Shown piece after piece: positions 32,975 to 42,917 of a stretch of DNA of 64,000 nt (position 1 is its first letter; every line of letters starts with the position of its first letter). The stretch is taken from positions 60,338 through 124,337 of the forward strand of contig NZ_VNJJ01000014.1 in NCBI RefSeq assembly GCF_007786475.1, written 5' to 3'. Below the pieces are notes generated by a model, which searched no databases, was not told where the DNA came from, and was given only the letters and a program-made list of their open reading frames with translations. Both the position numbers and the translations under genes were made by a program. The stretch comes from Cohnella terricola (GTDB lineage: Bacteria; Bacillota; Bacilli; Paenibacillales; Paenibacillaceae).

Positions 32975-34183
32975 TTATTCCACATGCCGGTTGCGACCCG
33001 AGCCGTAGCCGGAGAAAATCATCGTGCCGGCAGAGCACATCAACGCCGCAATCGGCCACGTCCACGAACCGACCGCGTCGTGCAGTATCCCTAGGCAGAT
33101 CGGGCCGAGCGCTGCCAGCGTATAGCCCATCGACTGCACCATGCCGGATAGGGAAGCCGCTTGCGTCGCGTTCTTCGCCCGCATCGCGATAAACATTAGC
33201 GCGAGGCTAATGCAGACCCCTTGTCCCATCCCGATGAGTACAATGGAAGCAGTCAGCGTTGCAGTACTGTTCGTGAACAATCCCGCATATCCGATCAGGC
33301 TCACGGTTGCACCGCCGACAGCCACGAGTTTCTGGTCCTTCATCCGCTCGGCGATCGTCGGAATCAGGAAATTAAAGGGGATTCCGGAAAGCTGCATTAG
33401 ACTCAGCATATACCCGGCGCTCTCCGACGACCACCCCTTACTGATCAGAATATCGGGCAACCAAGCAACGCATACGTAAAAATTAAACGATTGAAAACCC
33501 ATGAAGAACGTGATTTTCCATGCCAATCCCGATTTCCAAACATTCGATTGCTGTCCCGGCGCCGCGGAGACAACGCTCTTCGCTCCGACTTTACCGAAGC
33601 GCGCCATCGGCAACCATGCCATAAACCCGACGAGCGACATACCTGCCCATACGAGCAGCGCGTTGCGCCAGCCCCATCCCGCGCCCTGCGCGAGAGGCAC
33701 GCTGACGCTGGCCGCGATCGAGGCGAAGATCGTCATCGTCATGCTGTACAATCCGGTCATCATGCCTACCCGGTTCGCGAAATTTTTCTTGACGATGCTC
33801 GGCAGCAGCACATTGCAGATCGCGATGGCCACGCCAACCGCCGCAGTGCCGATAAACAGCATCGGAACAGAGCTCATGACACGCACGGCGATCCCTATTG
33901 TCATAACCAGCAAGCTGGCGATAAGCGTACGCTCAATGCCGAACCGGCGGGCGATCGAAGGCGCAAACGGAGACAATAAGGCAAAGCCGATCAACGGTAT
34001 CGTCGTCATCCAGCCCATCGCCCCATTCGACAGGCCGAAATCTTCCCGAATAAAACCGGTAAGCGGGCCAACCGAAGCGATCGCGGCACGCATGTTCGCG
34101 CCGGCCAATAAAATACCCAACAACAAAAACAACAATTTGCCGGTTGAAGCCGTTTGGCGCTCAACCGTTAAATCCACACTCAT
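32975..34183 (-). CDS. CynX/NimT-family MFS transporter
   Basis: This 402-residue protein has 12 predicted membrane helices. The early motif 'NMRAAIASVGPLTGFIREDFGLSNGAMGW' and 'PFAPSIARRFG' in the first loop match the cyanate/nitroimidazole transporter subfamily of the MFS. The substrate is unknown. It starts behind GAGGAGAG and lies 23 bp downstream of the FadR-type regulator gene, which probably controls it. Confidence 0.9.
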   Translation of the reverse strand: MSVDLTVERQTASTGKLLFLLLGILLAGANMRAAIASVGPLTGFIREDFGLSNGAMGWMTTIPLIGFALLSPFAPSIARRFGIERTLIASLLVMTIGIAVRVMSSVPMLFIGTAAVGVAIAICNVLLPSIVKKNFANRVGMMTGLYSMTMTIFASIAASVSVPLAQGAGWGWRNALLVWAGMSLVGFMAWLPMARFGKVGAKSVVSAAPGQQSNVWKSGLAWKITFFMGFQSFNFYVCVAWLPDILISKGWSSESAGYMLSLMQLSGIPFNFLIPTIAERMKDQKLVAVGGATVSLIGYAGLFTNSTATLTASIVLIGMGQGVCISLALMFIAMRAKNATQAASLSGMVQSMGYTLAALGPICLGILHDAVGSWTWPIAALMCSAGTMIFSGYGSGRNRHVE

Positions 34184-34206
34184 CGCGAATCTCTCCTCGA
34201 CTTTCT

Positions 34207-34896
34207 CTAGCTGTCCAACGTTCTTCTCATGAGCGAGAGCAGCTCTTCAACATGATTTGCCGCACGATCCTCTTCCTGCCGTTCGATCGCCCCCAGCAGA
34301 TCCTTATGGATGCGCATCGTCTCGACGAATTGGTTCACTCTTCGCCCGATCGAAGCGCCGACCGTTCCTTGAACGGATTCCGCGATGCTGTCGTACAAGC
34401 TGATCATCAACCGGTTGTGCGTCGCGGAAGCAATCGCCAGATGGAAGCGATAATCGTTCTGCACGTAGGCATCATAATCGCCCATGCAATAAGCTTCCTC
34501 CGTAAGACGCAGCCAGTTCTGCATTTCGAGGATATCCCCGTTTGTCCTCCTTTTCGAGGCCAATCGGGCAATCTCCCTCTCCAGGCAACGGCGAACCTCC
34601 AGGATTTCCCCATCATCCGCTTTCCGGAATTGATTGCAGAGTACCGCGTTTAAGCTGCTTTTGGAACAAACGTACGTACCATCGCCTTGCCTGGCTTCGA
34701 GGACGCCCACGTGAATTAGCGACTTTACCGCTTCGCGTATACTATTGCGGCTTACTCCGAATAATTGGACTAGCTCCGGCTCGGGAGGAATACGGCTGCC
34801 GAGCGGCCACGCTTCGGTCTCGATCATCCGCTCCATTCGTTTAATCGCCTGCTCCACCAATGTTTCTTTTTTCAAGGGACCCGTACCCGTATCCAT
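34207..34896 (-). CDS. FadR/GntR-family transcriptional regulator
   Basis: This 229-residue regulator has an N-terminal GntR winged helix ('LGSRIPPEPELVQLFGVSRNSIREAVKSLIHVGVLEARQGDGTYV') and a helical FCD effector domain (about 85-220). The ATG at 34896 follows AAGGTGAGACG. It heads the MFS operon and is divergent from the amino-acid ABC importer. CTTGT-N5-ACAAG in the gap (near 34979-34993) is a weak operator candidate. Confidence 0.9.
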   Translation of the reverse strand: MDTGTGPLKKETLVEQAIKRMERMIETEAWPLGSRIPPEPELVQLFGVSRNSIREAVKSLIHVGVLEARQGDGTYVCSKSSLNAVLCNQFRKADDGEILEVRRCLEREIARLASKRRTNGDILEMQNWLRLTEEAYCMGDYDAYVQNDYRFHLAIASATHNRLMISLYDSIAESVQGTVGASIGRRVNQFVETMRIHKDLLGAIERQEEDRAANHVEELLSLMRRTLDS

Positions 34897-35116
34897 CGTC
34901 TCACCTTCTAAAACCCCACTGACAAACATGGGATGATTGGATGTCTATGCGCTTCATCTTACTTATGACGGAGAATGCTTGTCAACAACAAGATCATACA
35001 GAACTGGAAACCGCCCGCCTTCGCGGAAAATAGCAAAAACCCGCCTCAGCCATTCGGGTGCCGGGCAGGCTCGTTAGAACAGTTCGAATCGATCGCCGCA
35101 CGAAAGAGAGGAAAAT

Positions 35117-36583
35117 ATGAACAGGAACAAGCTACGAATCGGACCTATCTGGCTCATTGCCTTTGCGGTCCTGGCGCCTACGCTAGGCTCGAGCGCTTCT
35201 TACGCGGAGGCCGCGCCGGCGGCAGGCCAGAAAATCATTCTGGGGACGTCGCCCGACTATCCCCCTTACGAAAGCGTGGATGCAAAAAATAACGGCGAGA
35301 TCATCGGAATGGACATCGACATTGCTCGTTATATCGCGGATCGGCTAGGCTATAAGCTGGAGATCGCGCCGATGGACTTCAACGGATTGATCGCCGCCTT
35401 GCAAACCGGCCGCGTCGACTTCGTCATGTCCGCCATGTCGGTGACGGATGAGCGCAAGAAAAGTGTCGCTTTCTCCGACAGCTATTATGCGGCGCGCAAT
35501 ACGATCGTATCCAAGAAAACGAACGGCTTCTACAGCGTAGATCAGCTCTCCGGCAAGGTCGTCGGAGCGCAGCTCGGCTCGATACAGGATCTGTTTGCGG
35601 ATACAATCCCGGGTGCCTCGCATAAGAAACTGAACAAAATCGCCGACTTGATTCAGGAACTAAATACTGGAAGAATCGATGCCGCCATCGTGGAAGACGC
35701 CGTGGCCATCGATATGGTCTCCGCCAATCCGGGGCTTACGATCAACTTTCTGCCTGCAGAGGAAGACGATAACGGATACGCGGTCGCATTCCCGCTGAAG
35801 AGCGGGCTGGTCGACGATTTCAATCGCGTCCTTGCCGAGATGCAAACAAACGGCGAGCTGCAGAAAATTATCGACAAATGGTTCGCGGATATGGAACCCT
35901 CGAATAACGGGAGCTCTGGCTCTCTCAATATCGATTTCCGCGTATTGGAAGGATACGTTCCCTACATTCTCAAGGGCATATACGTTACGCTGCTGTTCAC
36001 TCTTGTCTCCGCCCTGCTCGGGTTAATCTGGGGAACGATTCTGTCCCTCTTCAAAATTTCCAGCATTCGGCCTCTTCAATGGTTCGCTACGGCTTATACC
36101 TCCGTATTCCGCGGAACTCCGTTGCTCGTGCAGTTGACTTTGATCTATTACGCCACCCCGCAGCTCACCGGCTTCGATATCCCCGCGTTGCTCGCGGCGG
36201 GATTAGCGTTCGGGCTGAACTCGGCCGCTTACTTGTCGGAGACGATCCGCGGCGGCATCATGGCCGTCGACAAAGGGCAACGCGAAGCCGCGATCGCTCT
36301 AGGGGTCCCTTATCGCAAGATGATGGCGCGCATTATTTTCCCGCAGGCTCTTCGTCATATTTTGCCCGCGCTAGTGAACGAATTCGTCGCTTTGCTTAAA
36401 GAATCTTCGCTTGTGTCCGTCATCGGAGTCACCGAATTGATGCGGCGAGCCGATGTCGTCAGAGCCAGCACCTTCCGCTCCTTCGAAGCCTTGCTGCTCG
36501 TGGCCGCAATCTATTACGTGCTCGTGCTCGTCCTTACATCTCTTGCACGCGTGCTGGAAAGGAGATTGCGCAGAAGTGATTAA
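35117..36583 (+). CDS. Amino-acid ABC transporter: fused substrate-binding protein and permease
   Basis: This 488-residue fusion has a signal sequence (1-33), a family 3 solute-binding domain (about 38-262; 'LGTSPDYPPYESVDA', 'GMDIDIARYIADRLGY', 'VMSAMSVTDERKKSVAFSDSYY') and a GlnP-type permease (about 280-485) with an EAA loop 'REAAIALGVPYRKMMARIIFPQALRHILP'. Such fusions resemble lactococcal GlnP and import glutamine or other polar amino acids. It is co-transcribed with the ATPase gene, whose start overlaps its end by 8 bp. Confidence 0.93.
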   Translation: MNRNKLRIGPIWLIAFAVLAPTLGSSASYAEAAPAAGQKIILGTSPDYPPYESVDAKNNGEIIGMDIDIARYIADRLGYKLEIAPMDFNGLIAALQTGRVDFVMSAMSVTDERKKSVAFSDSYYAARNTIVSKKTNGFYSVDQLSGKVVGAQLGSIQDLFADTIPGASHKKLNKIADLIQELNTGRIDAAIVEDAVAIDMVSANPGLTINFLPAEEDDNGYAVAFPLKSGLVDDFNRVLAEMQTNGELQKIIDKWFADMEPSNNGSSGSLNIDFRVLEGYVPYILKGIYVTLLFTLVSALLGLIWGTILSLFKISSIRPLQWFATAYTSVFRGTPLLVQLTLIYYATPQLTGFDIPALLAAGLAFGLNSAAYLSETIRGGIMAVDKGQREAAIALGVPYRKMMARIIFPQALRHILPALVNEFVALLKESSLVSVIGVTELMRRADVVRASTFRSFEALLLVAAIYYVLVLVLTSLARVLERRLRRSD

Positions 36584-37298
36584 CGTAACCGATCTGAAGA
36601 AAACCTTCGGTAAACACCAGGTACTCAAAGGTATCACGACCCAAGTCGATCAAGGAGAAGTCGTCGCTCTGATCGGGCCTTCCGGTTCCGGCAAGTCCAC
36701 GTTCCTACGGTGTCTGAACATGCTCGAAACTCCGACCTCCGGCACGATCGCCATCGACGGAATCGAACTGACGAATCCGCAGACCGATATCGCCCGCGTC
36801 CGTCAACGGATAGGCATGGTATTTCAGCATTTTCATTTGTTTCCGCATATGACCGTGCTCGATAATATTACGTTTGCTCCCATTGAAGTGAAAGGCATTC
36901 CGCCGGAAGCCGCCCGATCCAAAGCGCATGAATTACTCGCGCGGGTCGGTCTGTCGGACAAAGCAGACAGCTATCCTTCCAAGCTATCTGGCGGGCAGAA
37001 GCAGCGGGTCGCGATTGCCCGCAGCCTTGCTATGGAACCGGACATCCTGCTGTTCGACGAGCCTACTTCGGCACTCGATCCCGAGATGGTCAAAGAGGTT
37101 CTGAGCGTCATTCGCGGCCTCGCCGACAGCGGCATGACGATGCTCATCGTCACCCACGAAATGAAATTCGCTAGGGAAGCCGCGGACACGATCTATTTCC
37201 TCGACGACGGCAAGCTTGTCGAGAGAGCGACGCCGGACAGTTTCTTCACTCGTCCGCAGAGCGAACGCGCCGTCCGCTTCCTCGAGCAAGTCTTATAG
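36576..37298 (+). CDS. Amino-acid ABC transporter ATP-binding protein (GlnQ-like)
   Basis: This 240-residue ATPase has Walker A 'GPSGSGKST', signature 'LSGGQKQR', Walker B 'ILLFDEPTSALDPE' and the switch histidine in 'MLIVTHEMKF'. The GTG start at 36576 is fixed by an AGGAG 11 bases upstream and by the overlap with the fused permease gene. It powers that importer; together they make a complete system. Confidence 0.94.
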   Translation: MINVTDLKKTFGKHQVLKGITTQVDQGEVVALIGPSGSGKSTFLRCLNMLETPTSGTIAIDGIELTNPQTDIARVRQRIGMVFQHFHLFPHMTVLDNITFAPIEVKGIPPEAARSKAHELLARVGLSDKADSYPSKLSGGQKQRVAIARSLAMEPDILLFDEPTSALDPEMVKEVLSVIRGLADSGMTMLIVTHEMKFAREAADTIYFLDDGKLVERATPDSFFTRPQSERAVRFLEQVL

Positions 37299-37323
37299 AC
37301 GGAACGGAATTCCCGCTCCGTCT
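37297..37323. terminator. Short hairpin between glnQ-like gene and the hybrid sensor kinase
   Basis: AGACGGA and TCCGTCT form a stem between two convergent genes. T-rich sequence is limited, so it is a weaker terminator. Confidence 0.5.
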
Positions 37324-37332
37324 TCGGTTGGA

Positions 37333-40300
37333 TTAGCGCTGCGATTTCATGACGAAAAACGAAATCCGGGTGCCGCGTCCGGGAACGCTGCGAATGCGCA
37401 AACCTTGGCCGTAAAGCTGCCTAAGCCGCCGGTCCGTATTGCGCAGACCAATGCCCCGCGCGCGGCCGCCCTGAATGCCGAGCGCCCGCCTCACGGCATG
37501 CTCGTCCATGCCGACGCCGTCATCCTCGACTTCTACCTCCACGTAATCTCCGCAATCCGAGATCCGAATCCGAACCTTGCCCCCTCCGGCCCGTTTAAGG
37601 ACGCCATGCCGGACTGCGTTTTCCACAAGCGGTTGAATCGATAGCGGAGGAATCGACAGACGGATTCCCTCTTCGACCTCCCATTCGACCTGCAGTCTTT
37701 CTTCGAACCGTTCCTTCTCGATATATAAGTAAGAACGCACAAGTTCTAGTTCTTGCTGCAGCGTGACGAATCGCTCCATATTCCGCGGATTAAAGCTTGC
37801 CCGCAAGTAATTGCCGAATACTTCAAGAAGATTGCGCATTCTTGCCGTATCGATCTCGCTAAGAGCGGCTATCGAATTCAACGTGTTGAACAGAAAATGC
37901 GGCTGAATCTGCGCTTGCAGCCAAGCCCCCTCCATACGCACCCGCTCGCGGAAAGACCGTCTGCCATCCGTCAGCGCCCTTACGCGCGACTTCAGCTCCA
38001 TGCCGTCCACCGGCTTGATCAAGTAATCATTCGCGCCGGCTCGGAAACCTGCTTCGATATCCTCGGGCTGGCTTCGGGCGGTAAGGAGCAGAATGGGCAT
38101 TTCCGACAGGGTGAACCGTTCCCGCACGGCGCTCGACAATTGGTAGCCGGACATGCCTGGCATCATCACGTCGGCAATGATCAGATCCCATTCCCTTCCC
38201 GCGATCAGCGACAAAGCCTCAGAGCCGCTCGTCGTCTTCACGATATCGTAATCCTCCGACGAGAGAACCCTCTCCAATACGCTCAAGTTTATCGGATCGT
38301 CGTCGACCGCCAGAATCTGGGCGCGATCGGAGAGGCGACCGAAGTTTCGCTCCGCGGGAGTAACCGTCGAAGTTGCCGCGGTTTCCTGCATGGCGACGGT
38401 GTCGGCCGCCTTCATTCCGGGCGTTTCCGATCGACGACCGGAAGCTTCGGAGATGGGCAGTGCAAAGGTGAACGTGGAACCCTGGCCCGGCGTGGATTCA
38501 ACCGTCAGCTCGCTCCCGTGCAGTTCCACGAGCTGCTTGCAAATGCTGAGTCCGAGCCCGATTCCTTCGGCAACGTCCCCCGAGCTCGAGGATTCTCCCT
38601 GCACGTACGGGTCGAATGCCGTTCGCAGCGTCTCCGCGTTCATGCCGATTCCGGTGTCCGACACCGTAATGAACGCTTGGCCTTCCCTGACCGAGGCAGC
38701 AACCACGATCGTTCCTTCATTCGTGAACTTCGCCGCATTGTGCAGCAGATTAAACAGGACTTGAATCAACCGATTCTCGTCCGCGACAACGGGCGGGAAC
38801 GTATCCGGCACTTGATTCAGCAACCGGATCGGCTTGCCTTCGACCGTAAACCGAACCATGTCAAGCACGCCTGACACCAGCGCTTGAACTTGAACGTTCG
38901 CGAGCTGCAAGCGAATGCGGTTTTCCTTTAGCCGAGCGATATCCATCAGGTCGTTAAGCAGTAAGGACATCCGCCTGCCAACGGTGACGAGCAGCTTCAT
39001 GTTCTCGCGGTTCTCGCCTTCGCTCGGCGAATGGCCGCTATCGATGACCGTATGGGCGATATTCAGGATCCCGTGAAGCGGATTTCGCAGCTCGTGCGAT
39101 GTTCTGACCAGAAACTGGTCTTTACGTCTGTCCTCGTCAATTAGCCGTTCGGCGAGCTTGGCCGTCTGGGCTGAGTTATGAAGATAATGTTTGAACCAAT
39201 AGGAAGCGAAACAAATGAACACGAAAATAATATCGATCGGGTAGTAGCCCATGTCTAGCCAACCCGAGGCTCTGATCAGCCCCCAGATCAAGTTTAAGGT
39301 CAGCGTAGTTAATCCGAGTAAAATAAAAATCGCGTTACTGTTTTTCTGCGCGAACGATCGGAAAGCAATTACAGGAACGATCAGGTAGGAAAACAGGATA
39401 ATCAACGTATGTATACCGTCGGTAAGCGTCAGTATCTCGCTCGGCAAGAAGAGCGCGGATACGGCATAGACTGCGCAGATTGCCAGATAAATGCGGATGA
39501 CCTTGTTCAGCTTGCGACCGGTTAGCAGATGCCTGACGAATTGCAATAGAAATGCCGCCGACCCCACGTAAGCCAGATAACGAAGCTTGATCATCCATTC
39601 ATAATTGACGGAGAACACCGCGAGCAGCAACCGATCGTCATCGACCAGCACCGTCGCCATACCACTAAGGACGAGTAGGAAAAAATAAAGCAGCCCCCGT
39701 TCGCGGAGCCCCATGAAGTATAGCAGTACGGAATAGATCCCATGCACCGCCAGGATCAGAACGACCGTCATCTGCAGATCCGCCGAGATCTGGGATGCGC
39801 GATGTACCGCGCGATCGCTTCCGATCTGAACCCGTCCGTAGATTCCGCCCCCGTTCAGGTCGTCGTAATTGGCGACTTGGATAACTACCTCGATCTCATC
39901 GCGGTCGGACACGAAAGAGCCGATATAGGGCACGACGCCGGGCGAATACCGGTCCGCTTCGGTGCCCGGTTGTCCGGCCTGCGCCAACAGGCGGCCGTTC
40001 ACGAACAATTCGGAGGAAGAAGGGATCAGGGGGATCCGGATTCCGTATATGCGCTCTCCGTCGGACGCGACGTGGATTCGCAAGCGATAGGAACCGTAAC
40101 CGAACGTTGAGTTCCCTTCCTCCATCTTGGCATCCCATTTCCCGGGAACTTTAAGAGCCTCTCCCCGTTCGTTCGGGGAAAGAGCTTCAGCGGGATTCAT
40201 AATAAATCGGTAGGGGAAAAACTCCCATTCGCCGTTAAGCAAGACCGTTTGGTTGGAGGAAAAATCCCACTCCCTTAAATCCGCAGTACCTTGGATCACC

Positions 40301-40404
40301 TGCGCTTTGTTCGGTGACGACAGGAACAGCCAGCAGAGCCGCAGGCCTGTAAGTGCAAGGATGAAACATCCTAGAATGAAAATAGTTTTTCTTGTGTTTG
40401 TCAT
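37333..40404 (-). CDS. 7TMR-DISM hybrid sensor kinase with a receiver and a second LytS-like kinase module
   Basis: This protein of about 1023 residues has, in order: an N-terminal helix (5-25); an extracellular 7TMR-DISM domain (about 40-200); seven membrane helices (about 205-400); HisKA with 'HELRNPLHGIL'; HATPase with 'LFNLLHNAAKF' and 'DTGIGM'; a receiver (about 695-815) with the acceptor Asp in 'LIIADVMMPGMSG'; and a second kinase unit with 'QIQPHFLFNTLNSIAALS' and HATPase 'VENAVRHG'. It carries two separate histidine kinase cores. The ATG at 40404 has only a weak site; a TTG at 40422 is an alternative. No partner regulator is adjacent. Confidence 0.88.
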   Translation of the reverse strand: MTNTRKTIFILGCFILALTGLRLCWLFLSSPNKAQVIQGTADLREWDFSSNQTVLLNGEWEFFPYRFIMNPAEALSPNERGEALKVPGKWDAKMEEGNSTFGYGSYRLRIHVASDGERIYGIRIPLIPSSSELFVNGRLLAQAGQPGTEADRYSPGVVPYIGSFVSDRDEIEVVIQVANYDDLNGGGIYGRVQIGSDRAVHRASQISADLQMTVVLILAVHGIYSVLLYFMGLRERGLLYFFLLVLSGMATVLVDDDRLLLAVFSVNYEWMIKLRYLAYVGSAAFLLQFVRHLLTGRKLNKVIRIYLAICAVYAVSALFLPSEILTLTDGIHTLIILFSYLIVPVIAFRSFAQKNSNAIFILLGLTTLTLNLIWGLIRASGWLDMGYYPIDIIFVFICFASYWFKHYLHNSAQTAKLAERLIDEDRRKDQFLVRTSHELRNPLHGILNIAHTVIDSGHSPSEGENRENMKLLVTVGRRMSLLLNDLMDIARLKENRIRLQLANVQVQALVSGVLDMVRFTVEGKPIRLLNQVPDTFPPVVADENRLIQVLFNLLHNAAKFTNEGTIVVAASVREGQAFITVSDTGIGMNAETLRTAFDPYVQGESSSSGDVAEGIGLGLSICKQLVELHGSELTVESTPGQGSTFTFALPISEASGRRSETPGMKAADTVAMQETAATSTVTPAERNFGRLSDRAQILAVDDDPINLSVLERVLSSEDYDIVKTTSGSEALSLIAGREWDLIIADVMMPGMSGYQLSSAVRERFTLSEMPILLLTARSQPEDIEAGFRAGANDYLIKPVDGMELKSRVRALTDGRRSFRERVRMEGAWLQAQIQPHFLFNTLNSIAALSEIDTARMRNLLEVFGNYLRASFNPRNMERFVTLQQELELVRSYLYIEKERFEERLQVEWEVEEGIRLSIPPLSIQPLVENAVRHGVLKRAGGGKVRIRISDCGDYVEVEVEDDGVGMDEHAVRRALGIQGGRARGIGLRNTDRRLRQLYGQGLRIRSVPGRGTRISFFVMKSQR

Positions 40405-40465
40405 ACTTCTATCATTCGACAAAAAACGAATGATCCCTTTCCTCCGTCGTCGTTATCAGGTACAT

Positions 40466-40503
40466 GAGGCACTTTAAAGTACCTATACCACATTATAGTG
40501 CCT
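40466..40503. promoter_or_regulatory. Inverted repeats in the hybrid kinase/esterase divergent promoter region
   Basis: AGGCACT and AGTGCCT are inverted about 12 bp apart, and GGTAC/GTACC overlaps them. The location between two divergent genes suggests an operator; no regulator is identified. Confidence 0.35.
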
Positions 40504-40581
40504 TCTTACGAACTTTTCCGTTGTCGTTTAATGTGGTGTTAAAGATTTCATCACTCCCTCCAACGAAAGAAGGTAACGCTC

Positions 40582-41493
40582 ATGAGCATGCCCGAACAAA
40601 CCCGCAAGTTTCTGAAGGACGTCTCCGAGTTCCCGCCGCTCCATCTGATGTCGCCCGAAGAAATCAGGAAAGCGGTCGTCGCCAACGCGATAACCGAAAG
40701 CCACGATCTGGCTGGCACGGAAGACGTGCTGCTGAACGGCCCTCACGGAGAACTAGTCATCCGGATTTATCGACCGACGAGAGAGGCCAGTCTTCCCGTT
40801 ATCGTATTTTTCCACGGGGGCGGTTTCGTCTTTAACCGGATGGAGCACTACGACCCGATGTGCGGCAAGCTTGCGCTGGCGACGGGCCACGCCGTCGTAT
40901 CCGTGGACTATCGCCTTGCCCCGGAGCATAAGTTCCCGGTTCCGGCGGACGAAGCGTTCTATGCTACGCAGTGGGTATACGATCGAGCAGTCTCCCTAGG
41001 GCTGGATCCGAAACGAATCGCCGTTGCCGGCGAAAGCGCCGGAGCCAATCTCGCCGCCGGAGTCGCTCAGCAAGCGCGCAAGCTTGGCTCCCTACCTATC
41101 TATTTTCAAATTCTGATATGTCCTCTGACGGATTGGTCGAGAGAGTATGAATCGAAGCGACAATACGGGGAAGGGTACTTTCTTACGATGGCTTTGCTTG
41201 ATTATTGCGCGGGGCATTATTTCAGGAACGAGGCCGACAAGGCCGATCCGTTAGCCTCGCCTCTGCTTGGGGACACGAACGGCTTGCCTCCTGCGCTGGT
41301 CGTTACCGCGGAGTACGACCCTCTACGCGACGAAGGGGAAAGCTACGCGCGGAAACTCGCCGATAGCGGCGTTCGCACGGTCCTGAAGCGTTATGACGGC
41401 ATGATCCATCTCTTCTACGCCATGACCGACGTGTTCGAGGACGGGCACGATGTCTACGATCTGATCAAGCGGAATCTGCAATCGCTGAATTAA
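40582..41493 (+). CDS. Alpha/beta hydrolase, hormone-sensitive-lipase/acetyl-esterase family
   Basis: This 303-residue enzyme hydrolyses short esters. The oxyanion-hole motif is 'FFHGGGFVFN', the nucleophile elbow is 'VAGESAGANLAAG', the acid is in 'YDPLRDEGE' and the histidine in 'GMIHLFYAM'. It is cytosolic with no signal peptide. The start follows AAGGTAACG. Its 3' end overlaps the convergent HxlR gene by 4 bp. The physiological substrate is unknown. Confidence 0.92.
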   Translation: MSMPEQTRKFLKDVSEFPPLHLMSPEEIRKAVVANAITESHDLAGTEDVLLNGPHGELVIRIYRPTREASLPVIVFFHGGGFVFNRMEHYDPMCGKLALATGHAVVSVDYRLAPEHKFPVPADEAFYATQWVYDRAVSLGLDPKRIAVAGESAGANLAAGVAQQARKLGSLPIYFQILICPLTDWSREYESKRQYGEGYFLTMALLDYCAGHYFRNEADKADPLASPLLGDTNGLPPALVVTAEYDPLRDEGESYARKLADSGVRTVLKRYDGMIHLFYAMTDVFEDGHDVYDLIKRNLQSLN

Positions 41494-41861
41494 GAATGAT
41501 CGCGATCGTATTCCCTTCGGGCTTGCAAGACGGAGTCGTAATGAGCATCCGTCCACTTATGCAATATTCGCATCGGTTCGATCAAAGTTTCGCCTAGGGG
41601 CGTCAGCGAATACTCAACGGTAGGGGGGACGGACGGATACACTCGGCGGTCGACCAATCCGTCCCTTTCCAGTTGGCGCAGCGTCTGGGTCAGCATTTTC
41701 TGCGTCACCCCTTCTATGCTCCTTTTCAGATCCCCGTAACGTTTCGTCCCGCTTTCCAATTCGTAGAAAACAAGAACGGTCCATTTGCTAGACACCACTT
41801 CAAGCGCTCTCCGATAATGGCAGGGAGACTCGTATTCCCATTGCTCAGACTCCTCGTTCAA
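41490..41861 (-). CDS. HxlR family transcriptional regulator
   Basis: This 123-residue winged-helix regulator has 'CHYRRALEVVSSKWTVLVFYELESGTKRYGDLKRSIEGVTQKMLTQTLRQLERDGLVDR', the classic HxlR (DUF24) fold. TTG at 41861 is preferred because GGAGG stands 7 bases before it; an in-frame ATG at 41879 lies just before that site. HxlR proteins often sense oxidants or aldehydes through an N-terminal cysteine; here one is at C15 in 'ESPCHYRRA'. The target is unknown. Confidence 0.9.
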   Translation of the reverse strand: MNEESEQWEYESPCHYRRALEVVSSKWTVLVFYELESGTKRYGDLKRSIEGVTQKMLTQTLRQLERDGLVDRRVYPSVPPTVEYSLTPLGETLIEPMRILHKWTDAHYDSVLQARREYDRDHS

Positions 41862-41920
41862 CTTCGTTCCTCCTCGCATGACTGCGGATGATTATTAAGG
41901 TATATATTACTATTCGGGAC

Positions 41921-42790
41921 TCATTCCGTAAGCATCCCGATTAATGTCCTAAGCGGCCGCGAGAGCCACTTCTTGGGATGATAGAACATTTGTAGATTCA
42001 GCCTAATCTCGGGATGGTCGAACTTCAGAGCGGCCAACTCCCCTCTCCGAAGCTCATCCTCCGCCGCCATCCGGGGCAAGATCGCGATTCCCGAACCGGC
42101 CATGACGCATCTTTTGACGGCTTCGGGATTGCCGAGCTCCAGCCCGACCCGGTACGAGATCCCGCTCGCCCGCAGAACCTTCTCCAACATCATTCGATAG
42201 TTGCAGCTGTCCTCCGTCATCATCCACTCCATTCCATCCAGACGGTCTAACTCCAAAGGTCCCGTAAGGGTCAACGCATGCCCGGGATTCACGACAAGAA
42301 CGAGCGGTTCTTCCCGGAGAACGGTCCAGCGCAACGCGGAATCGGAAGGCTTGTCTTCGAGAATCAGGCCGATGTCGATATCGCCTTCCCTGACTTTGCC
42401 TGCGATTGCGTCTTCGCGATCCGTCTGAAGCCGGATGCTGAGATCGGGATATTCCTGCCGGATTCGCTGCAGCAGCGGGGGAAGATAATACGCGGCGATC
42501 GAATCGATCGTCCCGATCGTAAGCGTTCCCCCGCCTTGCCGGGTCAGCTTCTCTTTGGACTGCTGATGCAATTCCAGCATTCCGACGGTGATCTTCAGCA
42601 ACTCTTCTCCCGCCGAAGTCAATCTGAGCCCTCTGCCATAACGCTCGAACAATTGTACGTCGTATTCCTTTTCCAACTTCTGAATTTGCGTCGTCACGCT
42701 CGATTGGGCATAGCCCAGCTCCGCAGCCGCGCGCGTAAAGCTCTGACGCAAGGCGACTTCGCGAAACGTCTGATAGTAGGTTAAGTCCAT
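41921..42790 (-). CDS. LysR family transcriptional regulator, divergent from dapA-like gene
   Basis: This 289-residue regulator has an N-terminal helix-turn-helix ('LTYYQTFREVALRQSFTRAAAELGYAQSSVTTQIQKLEKEY') and a periplasmic-binding-like effector domain (90-285). The start at 42790 has GGAAGGC upstream. It is divergent from the DapA-like gene, a layout that normally means direct control. Candidate binding sites lie in the shared gap. Confidence 0.92.
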   Translation of the reverse strand: MDLTYYQTFREVALRQSFTRAAAELGYAQSSVTTQIQKLEKEYDVQLFERYGRGLRLTSAGEELLKITVGMLELHQQSKEKLTRQGGGTLTIGTIDSIAAYYLPPLLQRIRQEYPDLSIRLQTDREDAIAGKVREGDIDIGLILEDKPSDSALRWTVLREEPLVLVVNPGHALTLTGPLELDRLDGMEWMMTEDSCNYRMMLEKVLRASGISYRVGLELGNPEAVKRCVMAGSGIAILPRMAAEDELRRGELAALKFDHPEIRLNLQMFYHPKKWLSRPLRTLIGMLTE

Positions 42791-42817
42791 AATGCCTTCC
42801 GCCCTTCCCAGCCGTCG

Positions 42818-42857
42818 TATCAATATTTTCGATAATGTCTATCACTTATTATAGATA
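42818..42857. promoter_or_regulatory. Two LysR-type binding motifs between LysR and dapA genes
   Basis: TATC-N9-GATA (42818-42834) and TATC-N10-GATA (42840-42857) are tandem dyads with the spacing expected of LysR (T-N11-A) sites. Confidence 0.45.
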
Positions 42858-42917
42858 ACTCTGATGCTTAATTATATGTTAAATTCATTTCAACCAAATA
42901 TGACGGGAGGCAATCCT

